This document shows, piece after piece, positions 47,363 through 59,527 of a stretch of DNA of 64,000 nt. Under the pieces are notes generated by a model. The model had not been told where the DNA came from, did no database searches, and saw nothing but the letters and a program-made list of their open reading frames with translations. Both the position numbers and the translations under genes were made by a program. Source of the stretch: Vibrio gangliei (lineage in GTDB: Bacteria; Pseudomonadota; Gammaproteobacteria; Enterobacterales; Vibrionaceae); NCBI RefSeq assembly GCF_026001925.1, contig NZ_AP021869.1, forward strand, positions 806,001 to 870,000. The letters run 5' to 3'. Position 1 is the first letter of the stretch, and each line of letters starts with the position of its first letter.

Positions 47363-47872
47363 TTACTTAGTGATACGGATAACTGGTGTTTCACCAACAA
47401 CAACGTTACCAGAAAGCTTATTAAGCTCTTTGATTTCGTCCATGTTAGAGATAACAACTGGAGTCAATGTTGATTTTGCGTTCTCTTGTAGGTAAGCAAG
47501 ATCAAATTCGATGATAGTGTCACCAGCTTTAACAGATTGACCTTCTTCAGCGATGCGAGTGAAGCCTTCGCCTTTTAGTTCAACTGTATCGATACCGAAG
47601 TGAACGAATAGCTCGATGCCGTCGTCAGACTCGATAGAGAAAGCGTGGTTAGTTTCAAAGATTTTACCAATTGTACCGTTTACAGGTGCAACCATTTTGT
47701 CGCCGTTTGGTTTGATAGCTACGCCATCACCAACGATTTTTTCAGCGAAAACTACATCTGGCACATCTTCGATGTTAACAATTTCACCAGAAAGAGGGGC
47801 GATGATTTCAATCGCGCCTGCGTCAGCTGTGTCGTCAGATACTAGCTTCTTAAGTTTGTCAAACAGACCCAT
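47363..47872 (-). CDS. crr: PTS glucose-specific enzyme IIA
   Basis: EIIA-Glc carries phosphate from HPr to the glucose transporter and regulates adenylate cyclase and inducer exclusion. The 169-residue protein has the two active-site histidines, His 76 in [11 protein letters not shown] and His 91 in [10 protein letters not shown]. It is the last gene of ptsH-ptsI-crr, 52 bp after ptsI, as in enterobacteria. The bidirectional terminator ends the operon. Confidence 0.97.
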   Translation of the reverse strand: MGLFDKLKKLVSDDTADAGAIEIIAPLSGEIVNIEDVPDVVFAEKIVGDGVAIKPNGDKMVAPVNGTIGKIFETNHAFSIESDDGIELFVHFGIDTVELKGEGFTRIAEEGQSVKAGDTIIEFDLAYLQENAKSTLTPVVISNMDEIKELNKLSGNVVVGETPVIRITK

Positions 47873-47924
47873 GTCGTGCTCCTAAGCAGTTAACTTTTTA
47901 ATCTTTAATTGAAAGATTATATTC

Positions 47925-49649
47925 TTAATTCGATTTTTCTGCGATAAATTTATCAACGCAGGCTTCGATTTCTGCCGCAGTTGGCAATGAAAGCGCTTCT
48001 TCAGCCATTGCTTTCACTTCTGCGAAGTTTGAGTTACGGATGATTTTCTTAACGCGAGGGATAGAAATACCGCTCATGCTGAACTCATCTAGACCCATAC
48101 CCAATAGAAGTAGAGTAGCGCGTTCGTCACCTGCTAGCTCACCACACATACCAGTCCATTTGCCTTCTTTGTGAGAAGCATCAATAACTTGCTTGATCAC
48201 AGTAAGAACAGCTGGAGATAGCGGGTTGTACAAGTGAGAAATTAACTCGTTACCACGGTCAACCGCAAGAGTATATTGGGTTAAATCGTTTGTGCCAATA
48301 CTAAAGAACGAAACCTCTTTAGCAAGGTGGTGTGCAATCGCTGCTGCTGCTGGAGTTTCAACCATAACACCGATTTCGATGTTTTCGTCAAACGCTAGGC
48401 TTTCATTGCGAAGTTCAGCTTTGTATTCTTCAATCGCTGCCTTCAATTCACGAATCTCTTCAACAGAGATGATCATTGGGAACATGATGCGAAGCTTACC
48501 GTGTGCAGAAGCACGTAAGATACCACGTAGCTGATCTTTTAGAATTTCACGACGATCTAAGCTGATACGAACCGCACGCCAACCAAGGAATGGGTTCATT
48601 TCTTGTGGCAAGTCCATGTATGGTAGATCTTTGTCGCCACCGATGTCCATTGTACGGATGATAACTGCTTGATCACCCATGGCTTCAGCGACTTCTTTAT
48701 ATGCTTTGTATTGCTCTTCTTCAGTTGGAAGGGCATCGCGATCCATAAATAGGAATTCGGTACGGTATAGACCTACACCTTCACCACCGTTGCGTAAGAT
48801 ACCGTCACAGTCTTTTACAGTACCGATGTTACCGCAGACTTCTACGTGGTGGTCATCAAGAGTGACAGCAGGTAGATCTTTTAATTTTGCTAGCTCTTCT
48901 TTTTCAGCTAGGAAGTTGTCGCGAATGGATTTGGCTTCTTCAAGTTGAGCTTCAGAAGGATTCACGATAACTTTGTTGTTGATAGCATCAAGAATAATGG
49001 TATCGCCGTTAGAAACACGTTTAGTGATGTCGTTCGTACCAACAATCGCAGGAAGTTCTAAAGAACGAGCCATGATTGAGGTGTGAGAAGTACGGCCACC
49101 GATGTCACAGACGAAACCAAGAACGTAGTCTAGGTTGATTTGAGCGGTTTCTGAAGGCGTTAAGTCGTTAGCAACAAGAATCACTTCTTCGTTGATAGCG
49201 CTTAAAGATACGATGTTAATGCCTAATGCATTTTTTACGAAACGGCTACCGATATCACGAATATCAGTAGCACGTTCTTTAAGGTAGTCATCATCAAGAG
49301 ACTCAAGCGCAGATGCTTGTTCTTCAATCACGGTGTGGATTGCAAGGTCTGCTGACATTTTGTCTGATTTAATGAGGGCTAAAATTTCTTCTTCTAGCTC
49401 TTCATCTTCAAGCAGCATGATATGGCCTTCAAAGATTGCTTCTTTTTCTTCGCCAAAAGTTTCAAGTGCTTTTTGTTTAATGCCTTCTAATTGCTCAGAA
49501 GATTTATTACGAGCATCAAAGAAGCGTTTTACTTCTGCTTCAACTTGATCGTCCGAAATAGGAGTTTTATTTAGGACAATTTCATCTTCTTGAAGAAGTA
49601 GTGCTTTACCGAAAGCAATACCAGGAGATGCTAGAATTCCAGAAATCAT
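47925..49649 (-). CDS. ptsI: PTS enzyme I
   Basis: Enzyme I takes phosphate from phosphoenolpyruvate and passes it to HPr. The 574-residue sequence has the phosphohistidine motif [15 protein letters not shown] (about residue 190), [18 protein letters not shown], the PEP-binding barrel with [11 protein letters not shown], and [10 protein letters not shown] near the end. Its length matches E. coli (575). It follows ptsH by 59 bp. Confidence 0.98.
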   Translation of the reverse strand: MISGILASPGIAFGKALLLQEDEIVLNKTPISDDQVEAEVKRFFDARNKSSEQLEGIKQKALETFGEEKEAIFEGHIMLLEDEELEEEILALIKSDKMSADLAIHTVIEEQASALESLDDDYLKERATDIRDIGSRFVKNALGINIVSLSAINEEVILVANDLTPSETAQINLDYVLGFVCDIGGRTSHTSIMARSLELPAIVGTNDITKRVSNGDTIILDAINNKVIVNPSEAQLEEAKSIRDNFLAEKEELAKLKDLPAVTLDDHHVEVCGNIGTVKDCDGILRNGGEGVGLYRTEFLFMDRDALPTEEEQYKAYKEVAEAMGDQAVIIRTMDIGGDKDLPYMDLPQEMNPFLGWRAVRISLDRREILKDQLRGILRASAHGKLRIMFPMIISVEEIRELKAAIEEYKAELRNESLAFDENIEIGVMVETPAAAAIAHHLAKEVSFFSIGTNDLTQYTLAVDRGNELISHLYNPLSPAVLTVIKQVIDASHKEGKWTGMCGELAGDERATLLLLGMGLDEFSMSGISIPRVKKIIRNSNFAEVKAMAEEALSLPTAAEIEACVDKFIAEKSN

Positions 49650-49708
49650 AGCCTTACCTTAATTTGTTCAAATATAAAAAGTAAAAATACAGTGAATCAC
49701 AGATGTGA

Positions 49709-49966
49709 TTAGTGTAGTTGATCCATAAGAGCAACTAGGTGGTCAACTGCTGCTTCAGCTTGTGGACCTTCAGCAGAGATAGTCACAACTGTGCCTTTTA
49801 CTAGGCCAAGAGTTTGTAGTTTGAAAAGGCTCTTAGCGCTTGCACTTTTACCGTTAGAAGTCACTGTGATGTCAGCGTCAAATGCTTTAGCTTCTTTTAC
49901 GAATTGAGCAGCTGGACGAGTGTGAAGACCGTTTTCTGCAGTGATTTCAACTTGCTTCTGATACAT
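49709..49966 (-). CDS. ptsH: Phosphocarrier protein HPr
   Basis: HPr passes phosphate from enzyme I to the sugar-specific EIIA proteins. The 85-residue protein has the active site His 15 in [16 protein letters not shown] and the Ser 46 region [16 protein letters not shown]. Upstream, the 289-bp gap to cysK holds a terminator and presumably the pts promoter; I saw no convincing CRP site there. It is the first gene of ptsHI-crr. Confidence 0.98.
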   Translation of the reverse strand: MYQKQVEITAENGLHTRPAAQFVKEAKAFDADITVTSNGKSASAKSLFKLQTLGLVKGTVVTISAEGPQAEAAVDHLVALMDQLH

Positions 49967-50201
49967 GTGTGTTACCCCGATTAATTTGCTTTTTGTTAGA
50001 AACTGAAAGTAGTTTAGCTTACCTTCTTATTTATCGCTTCGCTAGAGAAGAAAATAAGTACAACAAATCGTTTGCTTTCAGCCATCACTTATATTTATTT
50101 CTTACTAATATGAGACAGAATTGGTCAAATATTAGGCTTCTTTATTTTGAAGCTTAAAATAAAACAGCCCGAATATTACCAAAGGTGTGGTCCGAATCAA
50201 C

Positions 50202-50228
50202 AAAAAAGCCCCATAAAGGAGCTTTTTT
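50202..50228 (-). terminator. Terminator after cysK
   Basis: AAAAAAGCCCC and GGAGCTTTTTT pair around ATAAA with one mismatch. On the minus strand it follows the cysK stop at 50256 and separates cysK from ptsH. Confidence 0.75.
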
Positions 50229-50255
50229 CCGACAAAAATTGATTTGGACCAGTTT

Positions 50256-51224
50256 TTACTGTTCGTTTTCTTTATCTGTAAAGATGCCCGCAAACAAGGC
50301 TGTACTTAGGTAGCGCTCACCTGAACTTGGTAGGATAGTAACAATGGTTTTTCCTTCATATTCAGGAAGTTCAGCGATTTTGTTCGCAGCAACAACAGCA
50401 GCACCAGATGAAATGCCCGCTAGGATTCCTTCTTCTTCCATTAGGCGACGAGCCATAGTAATTGCTTCATCAGATGTTACAGAAATCACTTTATCAATAA
50501 GCTCTAAATCCAGGTTGCCTGGGATGAAACCGGCACCAATCCCTTGGATTTTGTGTGGCGCAGGTTTGATTTCTTCACCAGCAAGCGCTTGTGCGATAAC
50601 CGGTGATTCAGCCGGCTCTACCGCTACCGTAGTAATGGCTTTACCTTTCGTGTTTTTAATATAGCGGCTTGTACCGGTTAGTGTACCGCCCGTACCAACA
50701 CCAGATACAAACACATCGACTTGACCATCGGTTGCATCCCAGATTTCTGGTCCGGTGGTTTGTTCATGAATCGCAGAGTTCGCTGGGTTATTGAATTGTT
50801 GTAGCAATAAGTATTTGCTTGGATCGCTGGCGACAATTTCTTCTGCTTTAGCAATGGCGCCTTTCATGCCTTTCGCTGCTTCTGTTAGCTCAAGATTTGC
50901 ACCTAATGCTTTAAGCAGTTTACGGCGCTCTAGGCTCATTGATTCTGGCATGGTAAGAGTTAATTTATAACCACGTGCTGCTGCAACGTACGCCAGTGCA
51001 ATACCGGTGTTGCCACTCGTTGGCTCTACAAGCTCTACACCTGGTTTTAGAATGCCCGCTTTTTCTGCTTCCCATACCATGTTGGCACCGATACGGCATT
51101 TAACGCTAAAGCTTGGGTTACGGGCTTCAATTTTTGCTAACACGTTGCCTTTGCTGACGCGGTTTAAGCGAACAAGTGGGGTATTACCAATCGTTTGGGA
51201 GTTATCTTCGTAAATCTTTGTCAT
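50256..51224 (-). CDS. cysK: Cysteine synthase A
   Basis: CysK makes cysteine from O-acetylserine and sulfide with PLP. The 322-residue protein has the PLP lysine (Lys 42) in [15 protein letters not shown], the substrate loop [17 protein letters not shown], the [16 protein letters not shown] phosphate loop and ITLPSS-like [16 protein letters not shown] end. It is next to cysZ, which supplies sulfate, as in enterobacteria. Confidence 0.97.
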   Translation of the reverse strand: MTKIYEDNSQTIGNTPLVRLNRVSKGNVLAKIEARNPSFSVKCRIGANMVWEAEKAGILKPGVELVEPTSGNTGIALAYVAAARGYKLTLTMPESMSLERRKLLKALGANLELTEAAKGMKGAIAKAEEIVASDPSKYLLLQQFNNPANSAIHEQTTGPEIWDATDGQVDVFVSGVGTGGTLTGTSRYIKNTKGKAITTVAVEPAESPVIAQALAGEEIKPAPHKIQGIGAGFIPGNLDLELIDKVISVTSDEAITMARRLMEEEGILAGISSGAAVVAANKIAELPEYEGKTIVTILPSSGERYLSTALFAGIFTDKENEQ

Positions 51225-51457
51225 GTCGATGTTCCTTCATTACACGGTAGAGTATGAATTTATGCAGTATCAAAAGGATAAATCTACAACAGATAAGGTG
51301 AAAGGAATAAATGGTTATATGATATGGACAAATGTCAGGCTGAATTTTGTGTTGGGCTTCAAAGAAAATGGATAAAAATAACGCGGGGGAAATGAGGAGA
51401 AGAGGTTGAGGCATCCTCCGGCATTTTTAGTGGTGAAAGCCAGAGGATGAACATGAC

Positions 51458-52219
51458 TTAGTTAATGGCTTTGTACCGTTCAACCCACATTGCCGTTGCG
51501 CCACACACAGCAACAGGCATGATAAATAAATTGACAATAGGCACCATGGTGCAAAGTGCGACTAACCCGCCAAAGCTATAAGCGCGCCATTTGTCGCCTT
51601 TGAGATCATTCTTCATTTTAGGGAAGGTGACTTTATGGTTATCAAACGGATAGTCACAATATTGAATTGCCATCATCCATGCCGAGAAAGCAAACCACAG
51701 AATAGGGCCGACGGTTTGGCCTAAGGCTGGGATCAAAAGTAGAATGAAAAGCCCAATCGCTTTGGGTAAGTAATATTTTAGCTTTACCCACTCACGGTGC
51801 AAAATGCGTGGCGTGTCTTTTACTAATGAAAATAAGCTTTGTTCATTTGGACCTTGGCCTGTCAATTGAATTTCCAGTTTTTCAGCCAATAGACCATTGA
51901 ACGGGGCTGCAATCCAGTTAGCTACTGTACTAAAAAAGTAGCTGAAAGTGGCAATGATGGTAAGGCCGAGTAATGGTAGTAAAAGATACGTCAGCCAAGA
52001 AAACATATCCGGAATCGTGCCGATCCAATTCTCAAGCCATTCACTTAGGTTGCTATATAAATAGAAGAGAGAACCACCAAATAATAAAATATTGGTGATA
52101 AGCGGTAAAATAACGAAACGTCGAATGCCAGGCTTAAAGCATAGTTGTGCACCATAAATAAAGTAACCGAAGCCAGTGCGAGATGAGAGCTGAGGGCGCA
52201 GATGTGTATCAGATGACAT
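51458..52219 (-). CDS. cysZ: Sulfate transporter CysZ
   Basis: CysZ mediates high-affinity sulfate uptake across the inner membrane for cysteine synthesis. The 253-residue length equals the E. coli protein, with four membrane segments (such as FVILPLITNILLFGGSLFYLY) and the GFGYFIYGAQLCFKPGIRRF start. ATG 52219 follows TAGGAG at correct spacing; an upstream in-frame start at 52327 is discarded. It is divergent from zipA, with cysK downstream. Confidence 0.94.
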   Translation of the reverse strand: MSSDTHLRPQLSSRTGFGYFIYGAQLCFKPGIRRFVILPLITNILLFGGSLFYLYSNLSEWLENWIGTIPDMFSWLTYLLLPLLGLTIIATFSYFFSTVANWIAAPFNGLLAEKLEIQLTGQGPNEQSLFSLVKDTPRILHREWVKLKYYLPKAIGLFILLLIPALGQTVGPILWFAFSAWMMAIQYCDYPFDNHKVTFPKMKNDLKGDKWRAYSFGGLVALCTMVPIVNLFIMPVAVCGATAMWVERYKAIN

Positions 52220-52566
52220 GCGAACTCCTAAATGAATTAACGTACAGGGTATTCTACTGTTATCGCTCAATAAGAAAAGAACTAACGAAAATGCTTTGTC
52301 TAAAATTTCATCACAGGTGGGCGACAATGGTCGCTAAAGCTTGACTAATGTAGAAAGTTACTTGAATACTGACAATATTTGGTTCAAAACTAGTATAAAC
52401 TTTTGGTAAAGTAATCAATAGTTTCATATTGTCGGCTGGTTATTCATTTTAATCACTTGGTAAATTGAGTGATCAGCGTAGAATATTCAGCATCAAAAAT
52501 GATGTTGTGTCATTCACTCGCTGGATGATGGTTTCAATAATGTAGATTAATAATTGAGAGTGATAA
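52220..52566. other. Divergent intergenic region between cysZ and zipA
   Basis: 347 bp without a gene. It is A/T-rich and must hold promoters for both genes, but I found no clear operator, hairpin or repeat in it. One candidate box, GAGTGATCAGC near 52467, is too short to assign. Confidence 0.5.
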
Positions 52567-53523
52567 ATGCAGGAATTGCGACTAGTACTCATCATTGTCG
52601 GCGGCCTTGCCATTGCAGGTTTGTTGGTACATGGCATCTGGACGAGTAAAAAAGAAGGCAAAGCAAAATTTGCCGATAAACCTCTAAATAAAATGGAACC
52701 AAAAGTTCACACTCCTCTTTCTGATGATGCAGAAGAAGGCATTATCTCGCACGCCAAACCTGTTAAAGAGAGAAAAGAACCGGCATTTCATGTTGAGCCT
52801 GAGGATGATGATCCTCTATTCGGTAGTTCAGACCGTGCCTTCAAAGGCAATCATTTTTCGGCAACCCCTGATGAGATAGAACAAGATGATGCTGTTGATG
52901 ATGACATGATTCACTCTCAACCCCAGCCTCAAGTAGCTAAGTCGAGCGTAGCCAAGTCACAAATAGCTCAGCCGCAAGTCGATAGTGCGCAAGAGAAACG
53001 TGAAGCCCAGATTGCGACAGAACCCACACCTCAATCCATGAAAGCAGCTGAAGCTAAATTAGAAGAACCGAAAAATACTGAAGCTAAACAAAATGACATG
53101 GAAGTGATTGTATTCCATGTTCACGCGGCAGGTAATTCCGAGTTTGTTGGTACTGAATTGTTTGAAAGCATGCGTCAAAATGGTTTGATTTATGGTGCAA
53201 TGGATATTTTCCATCGTCATACTGATACATCGGGGACCGGTAAAGTATTGTTCAGTGTCGCCAATATGATGAACCCAGGCACGTTAGCACACGATGATCC
53301 AGCTACGTTTACGACGAAAGGTATTTCTTTCTTTATGACATTGCCGTGCTTTGGTAATCCAGACCAAAACTTTAAATTGATGCTTCGAACTGCGCAGCAA
53401 ATTGCAGACGATCTTGGCGCCAATGTACTGGATGATAAACGAAACTTGATGACTCCTGACCGTTTATCAGCTTATCGCCAGCAAATCCGTGAATTTGAGG
53501 CAAGAAACACGCAAGCCGAATAG
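52567..53523 (+). CDS. zipA: Cell division protein ZipA
   Basis: ZipA anchors the FtsZ ring to the membrane at division sites. The N-terminal membrane segment (residues 4-26, [22 protein letters not shown]) is followed by a long charged and Gln/Pro-rich linker (about 30-180) containing the [15 protein letters not shown] repeats, and the FtsZ-binding domain (about 185-315, with [20 protein letters not shown]). At 318 residues it is a typical length. It lies directly before ligA, as in enterobacteria. Confidence 0.94.
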   Translation: MQELRLVLIIVGGLAIAGLLVHGIWTSKKEGKAKFADKPLNKMEPKVHTPLSDDAEEGIISHAKPVKERKEPAFHVEPEDDDPLFGSSDRAFKGNHFSATPDEIEQDDAVDDDMIHSQPQPQVAKSSVAKSQIAQPQVDSAQEKREAQIATEPTPQSMKAAEAKLEEPKNTEAKQNDMEVIVFHVHAAGNSEFVGTELFESMRQNGLIYGAMDIFHRHTDTSGTGKVLFSVANMMNPGTLAHDDPATFTTKGISFFMTLPCFGNPDQNFKLMLRTAQQIADDLGANVLDDKRNLMTPDRLSAYRQQIREFEARNTQAE

Positions 53524-53542
53524 TTTATTAATGTATATATGT

Positions 53543-53570
53543 TAAAGGCTCCTTTATCGGGGCCTTTTTT
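53543..53570 (+). terminator. Terminator-like hairpin between zipA and ligA
   Basis: AAAGGCTCC and GGGGCCTTTTTT pair around TTTATC with a G-T wobble. It would attenuate transcription from zipA into ligA, 30 bp later. Confidence 0.65.
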
Positions 53571-53593
53571 AATCGAATAGCTTTGTTTGGTAA

Positions 53594-55618
<2,025 letters not shown>

Positions 55619-55660
55619 AAAAAACTTTATTCAAAAAGATAATTAAGTGTGAGAAATTGT

Positions 55661-55688
55661 AAAAGCGCCAGTCATGGCGCTTTTTTTA
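55661..55688 (+). terminator. Terminator after ligA
   Basis: AAAGCGCCA, the loop GTCA and TGGCGCTTT pair perfectly and end in a T-run. Confidence 0.85.
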
Positions 55689-55840
55689 TGTCTGCTGTTT
55701 TTATGCTGTTAACGTTGCTGTTTTGGGGTTATGAAACTGCCGCGTTACATTTATTGATGAAATGGTTGTCAGTGTAAAAAACACCAGAGTTATTCTATAA
55801 CCCATTGAAATGTATCGATATATATCATTTTTCTTGTGAT

Positions 55841-55856
55841 TGTGATGGTGATCACC
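55841..55856. promoter_or_regulatory. Candidate CRP site upstream of chiP
   Basis: TGTGATGGTGATCACC has the TGTGA-N6-TCAC half-sites of the CRP consensus with one mismatch in the final base. It lies about 250 bp upstream of the chiP start, in a 485-bp gap that otherwise holds the ligA terminator and an A/T-rich leader. CRP control of chitoporin is known in Vibrio, so the site is plausible. Confidence 0.6.
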
Positions 55857-56103
55857 TTTGTACGGGAACTTTGCACTGCCTCATGTTTTTTTGCTAATTA
55901 ATTAACTTAGTGTTGATATTTCGCGCAGCAAAGTTAGTCTTAAATACGTGGATACACATTGTGTATGAACATAAAAAGATAAAATTTCTCTTAGTTAGTT
56001 TGCTAAGAAAAATAATTAGGAAGGATACCTTGTTGCTTTCGGCGGCCACTTAAAGTTTCAAGGTGAAATAAAACAGCTATGTCCATTTTTTAGGAGCTTT
56101 TCC

Positions 56104-57498
56104 ATGGAAAAAAAATTTAAAGTTACGTTGTTAACTGCCGCAATGGTTGGTGCTTTTGCATCAATGCCTGCAGCAGCCGAGGATCCAGTTGGTCCAGAAT
56201 ATGCTGGTGAAGTTACCAAGTTTTTTTCTGAATCAACTGTTAGTGGTAATTTGAACTTTTTTATGCGAGCTCGTGATCGTGCTCCAGGTACTGATGCAAA
56301 TGGTAACGACGAGAAAAAAATTACTAACTTAGATCATGGCTCAGTGTTCGCTAACTTGGGTTTTAATTCTGGCTATGTAGGTGATGTTGCAGGTGCAGAT
56401 TTTGTCATATACAGCACATTTGATATGTGGAACAACGGTTCCCCAGATCATGAAATGAATTTCTGGGGCGTTAATAACCCTTATGATAAGAACCCTGATG
56501 ATAGTGGCTGTGATGGAGCATGGGATTCTAGCTGTACAGATAACGGTGCGTCTATTGCAACAGCTGCTGCTAAATTTAAGTTTGGTGATGTTGCCACAGC
56601 AAAATTAGGTTATTTCCAACCATCGGTACCAAGTTCTCTTGGGGTTAACTGGTCCTTTGCACCAGGTACATATCGTGGTGGTGAAATCGGCTTTAATTTT
56701 AGTGGTTTAGAGTTGGGCGTCATTGTTGCTGATGAATATAAAGCACCATGGTTTAAAACAACATATGGTTTCCAAACTACGAATGGTGAAGATGCTGGTG
56801 AGGTATACTCTGTTGGTGCTCGCTATACACTAGACAACGGTATTTCATTTGACGCTGCATACGCAGGTTTGACTGATGGTGATCGTAAAACAGGCCACTT
56901 TAAGGTCAAAGGCACGACAGATGGTGGTTTCTACTGGTCTCCACAGGTTTATATTGTTGATGATAAAGAACAATATGACAGTACAGCGTTTCAGTTAGCT
57001 TTCTTATCTGCATATTCACTTGGGCAATATTCTTTCCGTGCAGAGGCGACTTATACGTCAGCTGAGTCAAAAGATGAAAATTCAGTTGGTAACCTTTCGT
57101 ATCGTGTAACTAGCCAATATGGTGGTTCAAACGGTGCTTACGATATTTGGTGGAACAACCGTTCGGATTATAACCATGATGGCGAGTTTGCTGGTTTCTT
57201 ATCTGCATCTCGTGATTTCTCTGATATTGGTGCTAAAGGCTTCAGTGCTGGTGTAAGTGTCGCTGGCGGCGGCGGTGCAAGCGCTGGTGGTGATATTGAT
57301 GACTTAGTTGAATACGCTTACAGTGCGTTTGCAAACTATGCAATTCAAGGTGGTGCATTAGAAGGTGCGAATATTAACTTCTATTGGACACAATACTTCA
57401 ATGATACCAATGCTGGAAACTGGGCTCCTTACACGAACCTATTCCAAGATGAAAATGATTTCAAACTTATGCTGACTATTCCGTTTACTGTTAAGTAA
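56104..57498 (+). CDS. chiP: Chitoporin-type outer membrane porin
   Basis: This 464-residue porin has an N-terminal signal peptide (MEKKFKVTLLTAAMVGAFASMPAAA) and ends in LMLTIPFTVK, a C-terminal strand of an outer-membrane barrel. Alternating aromatic and Gly residues run through the body, for example GFNFSGLELGVIVADEY. It follows ligA and precedes a DUF2799-type lipoprotein, the same place as V. cholerae chitoporin (VC0972, by recall). Chitooligosaccharide uptake is therefore the likely role, with the CRP site upstream. The terminator follows 26 bp later. Confidence 0.82.
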   Translation: MEKKFKVTLLTAAMVGAFASMPAAAEDPVGPEYAGEVTKFFSESTVSGNLNFFMRARDRAPGTDANGNDEKKITNLDHGSVFANLGFNSGYVGDVAGADFVIYSTFDMWNNGSPDHEMNFWGVNNPYDKNPDDSGCDGAWDSSCTDNGASIATAAAKFKFGDVATAKLGYFQPSVPSSLGVNWSFAPGTYRGGEIGFNFSGLELGVIVADEYKAPWFKTTYGFQTTNGEDAGEVYSVGARYTLDNGISFDAAYAGLTDGDRKTGHFKVKGTTDGGFYWSPQVYIVDDKEQYDSTAFQLAFLSAYSLGQYSFRAEATYTSAESKDENSVGNLSYRVTSQYGGSNGAYDIWWNNRSDYNHDGEFAGFLSASRDFSDIGAKGFSAGVSVAGGGGASAGGDIDDLVEYAYSAFANYAIQGGALEGANINFYWTQYFNDTNAGNWAPYTNLFQDENDFKLMLTIPFTVK

Positions 57499-57523
57499 GC
57501 GAGATTATAAGGCTGATATGTGT

Positions 57524-57555
57524 AAAAGCTGGGCAAATAAAGCCCAGCTTTTTTG
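57524..57555 (+). terminator. Strong terminator between chiP and chiQ
   Basis: AAAAGCTGGGC, AAATAAA loop and GCCCAGCTTTTTT pair perfectly. It ends only ten bases before the chiQ start, so chiQ depends on readthrough of it. Confidence 0.85.
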
Positions 57556-57564
57556 TGAGGAAAA

Positions 57565-57921
57565 ATGAGAAACTACAGTAATATCGTTATTTTTTCATTT
57601 TTTATATTAGGCTGTGCTCACTCTGTACCGACTACTGAGGAGTATTGGTATAAGCAAGGATTTATGTTAGGTGTTAGAGGTCAATTTATAGATCATGCCA
57701 AATTGTTAATATTCAAGGAAGATAAACAGTTTGATAATCAAAGTTATCATCGAGGGTATGTTGATGGTAAATCTGATTTCTGTGACCCTGAACAAGCCTT
57801 TAATAAAGGTATTTCAGGTATAAAATATTCTGACCAATGTGATGAATTCTCTCAACATGTTAGGATTAAAGCTGAGTGGCAACGAGGTTGGGAAGCTTTT
57901 ATATCAATGGGCTTATTTTAA
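57565..57921 (+). CDS. chiQ: ChiQ-like small lipoprotein (DUF2799)
   Basis: A 118-residue protein with a lipoprotein signal (MRNYSNIVIFSFFILGC, Cys 17). The mature part holds repeated Tyr/Gly/Asp segments (YWYKQGFMLGVRGQ and YHRGYVDGKSDFC) typical of DUF2799, the family of E. coli ChiQ (YbfN), whose gene follows chiP. The ribosome binding site GAGGAAAA precedes ATG 57565. It probably helps ChiP function, but the role is unproven. Confidence 0.78.
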   Translation: MRNYSNIVIFSFFILGCAHSVPTTEEYWYKQGFMLGVRGQFIDHAKLLIFKEDKQFDNQSYHRGYVDGKSDFCDPEQAFNKGISGIKYSDQCDEFSQHVRIKAEWQRGWEAFISMGLF

Positions 57922-57930
57922 GAGGGGCTA

Positions 57931-58350
57931 ATGAACATCAGCCAAGTATCAAAACTGACTGGTTTAACCGCTAAATCGATTCGTTTTTATGAAGATAAAG
58001 GTATTATTCAGGCTCCATTACGACTGGATAATGGTTATCGGGACTATTCTGAAGCGCAAATCGAACAACTAAAAATGGTCGCGCGCGCTAGAGCGGTCGG
58101 CTTTCACCTTGACGAGTGTAAAGCTCTCGTTGATCTTGCTTCTGACCCGTGTCGTACCAGTTTTACAGTAAAAGAAACCACTAAGGCAAAGTTGGCTGAA
58201 GTCGATAAGAAATTGGCGGAGTTAACCTCAATCAGGCAGCAATTGGTTGATTGGATTAATGAATGCCCTGGAGATGAAGGACCTGATTGCCCGATAATTA
58301 ATGGTTTATCTGGCACAGATCCAAAAAAAGAGTCTAGATGCTGCAAATAA
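57931..58350 (+). CDS. cueR: CueR Cu(I)-responsive MerR-family regulator
   Basis: CueR senses cytoplasmic Cu(I), Ag(I) and Au(I) and activates copper efflux genes. The 139-residue protein has a MerR winged helix-turn-helix (LTGLTAKSIRFYEDKGIIQ), a dimer helix, and the metal-binding cysteines at 112 and 120 in NECPGDEGPDCPII. Ser 77 (RTSFTV) also matches the residue that favours singly charged ions. Target genes copA and cueO are not in the window. cnoX lies convergent. Confidence 0.93.
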   Translation: MNISQVSKLTGLTAKSIRFYEDKGIIQAPLRLDNGYRDYSEAQIEQLKMVARARAVGFHLDECKALVDLASDPCRTSFTVKETTKAKLAEVDKKLAELTSIRQQLVDWINECPGDEGPDCPIINGLSGTDPKKESRCCK

Positions 58351-58372
58351 AGGGAGCAACATGGTTCCCTTT
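58349..58372. terminator. Weak hairpin between cueR and cnoX
   Basis: AAAGGGAGC and GGTTCCCTTT pair (nine pairs with one wobble) around AACATG. There is no strong T-run, so it is a possible weak terminator between convergent genes. Confidence 0.4.
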
Positions 58373-58391
58373 GAAATGAAGTGCTACTTAC

Positions 58392-59246
58392 TCAATAAAG
58401 TAAAGAATACAATTGGCGGCGATATTTTGATGCAAGAGCATTTCCCTGCCCAAGTGCAGATAAAATATCCATGCATACTTTTTTCACTTCACCATCATGG
58501 GCGTTGAGATCTTTTTTCAATACGCTCATCAAAAGCTGCAACGCTTCTTCATCACGAGAGACTTGATGATATTGCAAACTTAAGTCACAGATGCAGGCTA
58601 GATTCTCTGGTTCTGACTGTAATTGTGCTTCGAGTGCTTGTATTTCAGGGCTGTCAGCTGCTTGTTCATGCAGTTCTAGTTTCGCTACTAATCCTTTGTA
58701 ATAGTTGTCTTGGTATTCTAAAGGAATGACCGCTAATTGCTGTTTTGCCGTATCAAATTGTTGCGTTTCTAACAAGCAGTCAGCAATGGCGAGTTTAATG
58801 TCCCCACGAGATGTATAGATGTCGGGTAAGGCCTGTAATAGCAATAAAGCCTCTTGATGCTGGTCATTTTCCATGGCTTCGATGGCTGATTTTAGAGTCA
58901 GGTCTTCTTGGCTAGGCAGATGTTTCATCAGCATAGTAGAAATGGTATCTATCGTTTGAGGACCAGCCATGCCATCTACGGCTTGACCATTTGAAAAAAG
59001 AGCAATAGTGGGTAAAGATTGCACACCAAACTGAGAAGCAAGAGCGGGTTCGGCTTCGCAGTTTAAAAATGCTAATGCAAATGCACCCTGGTATTGTGTC
59101 GCTAGTGTTTGTAGGTCATTGATAATACTTGCGCTTTCAGGAATGGACGGTGCCCAAAAATGAATAAGGACAGGATGCTGCTGAGAGCGTTCTATGGTAG
59201 AGTGAAAGTTTTGCTCGTTAAGTTCTAAAATGAAGTCGTTCTGCAT
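58392..59246 (-). CDS. cnoX: CnoX (YbbN) chaperedoxin
   Basis: CnoX is a thioredoxin-like protein with TPR repeats that protects proteins from oxidation and hands them to GroEL. The 284-residue length matches E. coli. The thioredoxin fold (about residues 5-105) lacks the CXXC motif: the position reads APSIPESAS. The TPR part follows (for example QALPDIYTSRGDIKLAIADCLL) and the protein ends ALASKYRRQLYSLLY. ATG 59246 follows AAGGACATTGAG. cueR is next to it, as in E. coli (ybbI-ybbN). Confidence 0.92.
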   Translation of the reverse strand: MQNDFILELNEQNFHSTIERSQQHPVLIHFWAPSIPESASIINDLQTLATQYQGAFALAFLNCEAEPALASQFGVQSLPTIALFSNGQAVDGMAGPQTIDTISTMLMKHLPSQEDLTLKSAIEAMENDQHQEALLLLQALPDIYTSRGDIKLAIADCLLETQQFDTAKQQLAVIPLEYQDNYYKGLVAKLELHEQAADSPEIQALEAQLQSEPENLACICDLSLQYHQVSRDEEALQLLMSVLKKDLNAHDGEVKKVCMDILSALGQGNALASKYRRQLYSLLY

Positions 59247-59527
59247 CTCAATGTCCTTGAATACTGTTTGTTTTTTCAATCAAATATCAACTAAAAATAA
59301 CAATGAGGCCAGACTTAGCAGATTTCAAGGTTCAGTCATTAAATACTGAGATTGAGTCCGTTGGATAGGTTATGAGATGAGAAAAAATGCCACAACTAGA
59401 GTGATGCAAAGCCAATTGAGTTGGTTGAGAGTCATCATACTGCTCCATTACTGATAGTTCTCTACAATGAATAGATATAATGACCTATAAATATTAAGGT
59501 TTAATGACATGCTGACCCAAGTGCAGA

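Noticed and set aside
50060..50120. CRP site upstream of ptsH
   Set aside because: TATGAGACAGAATTGGTCA is too far from the TGTGA-N6-TCACA consensus.
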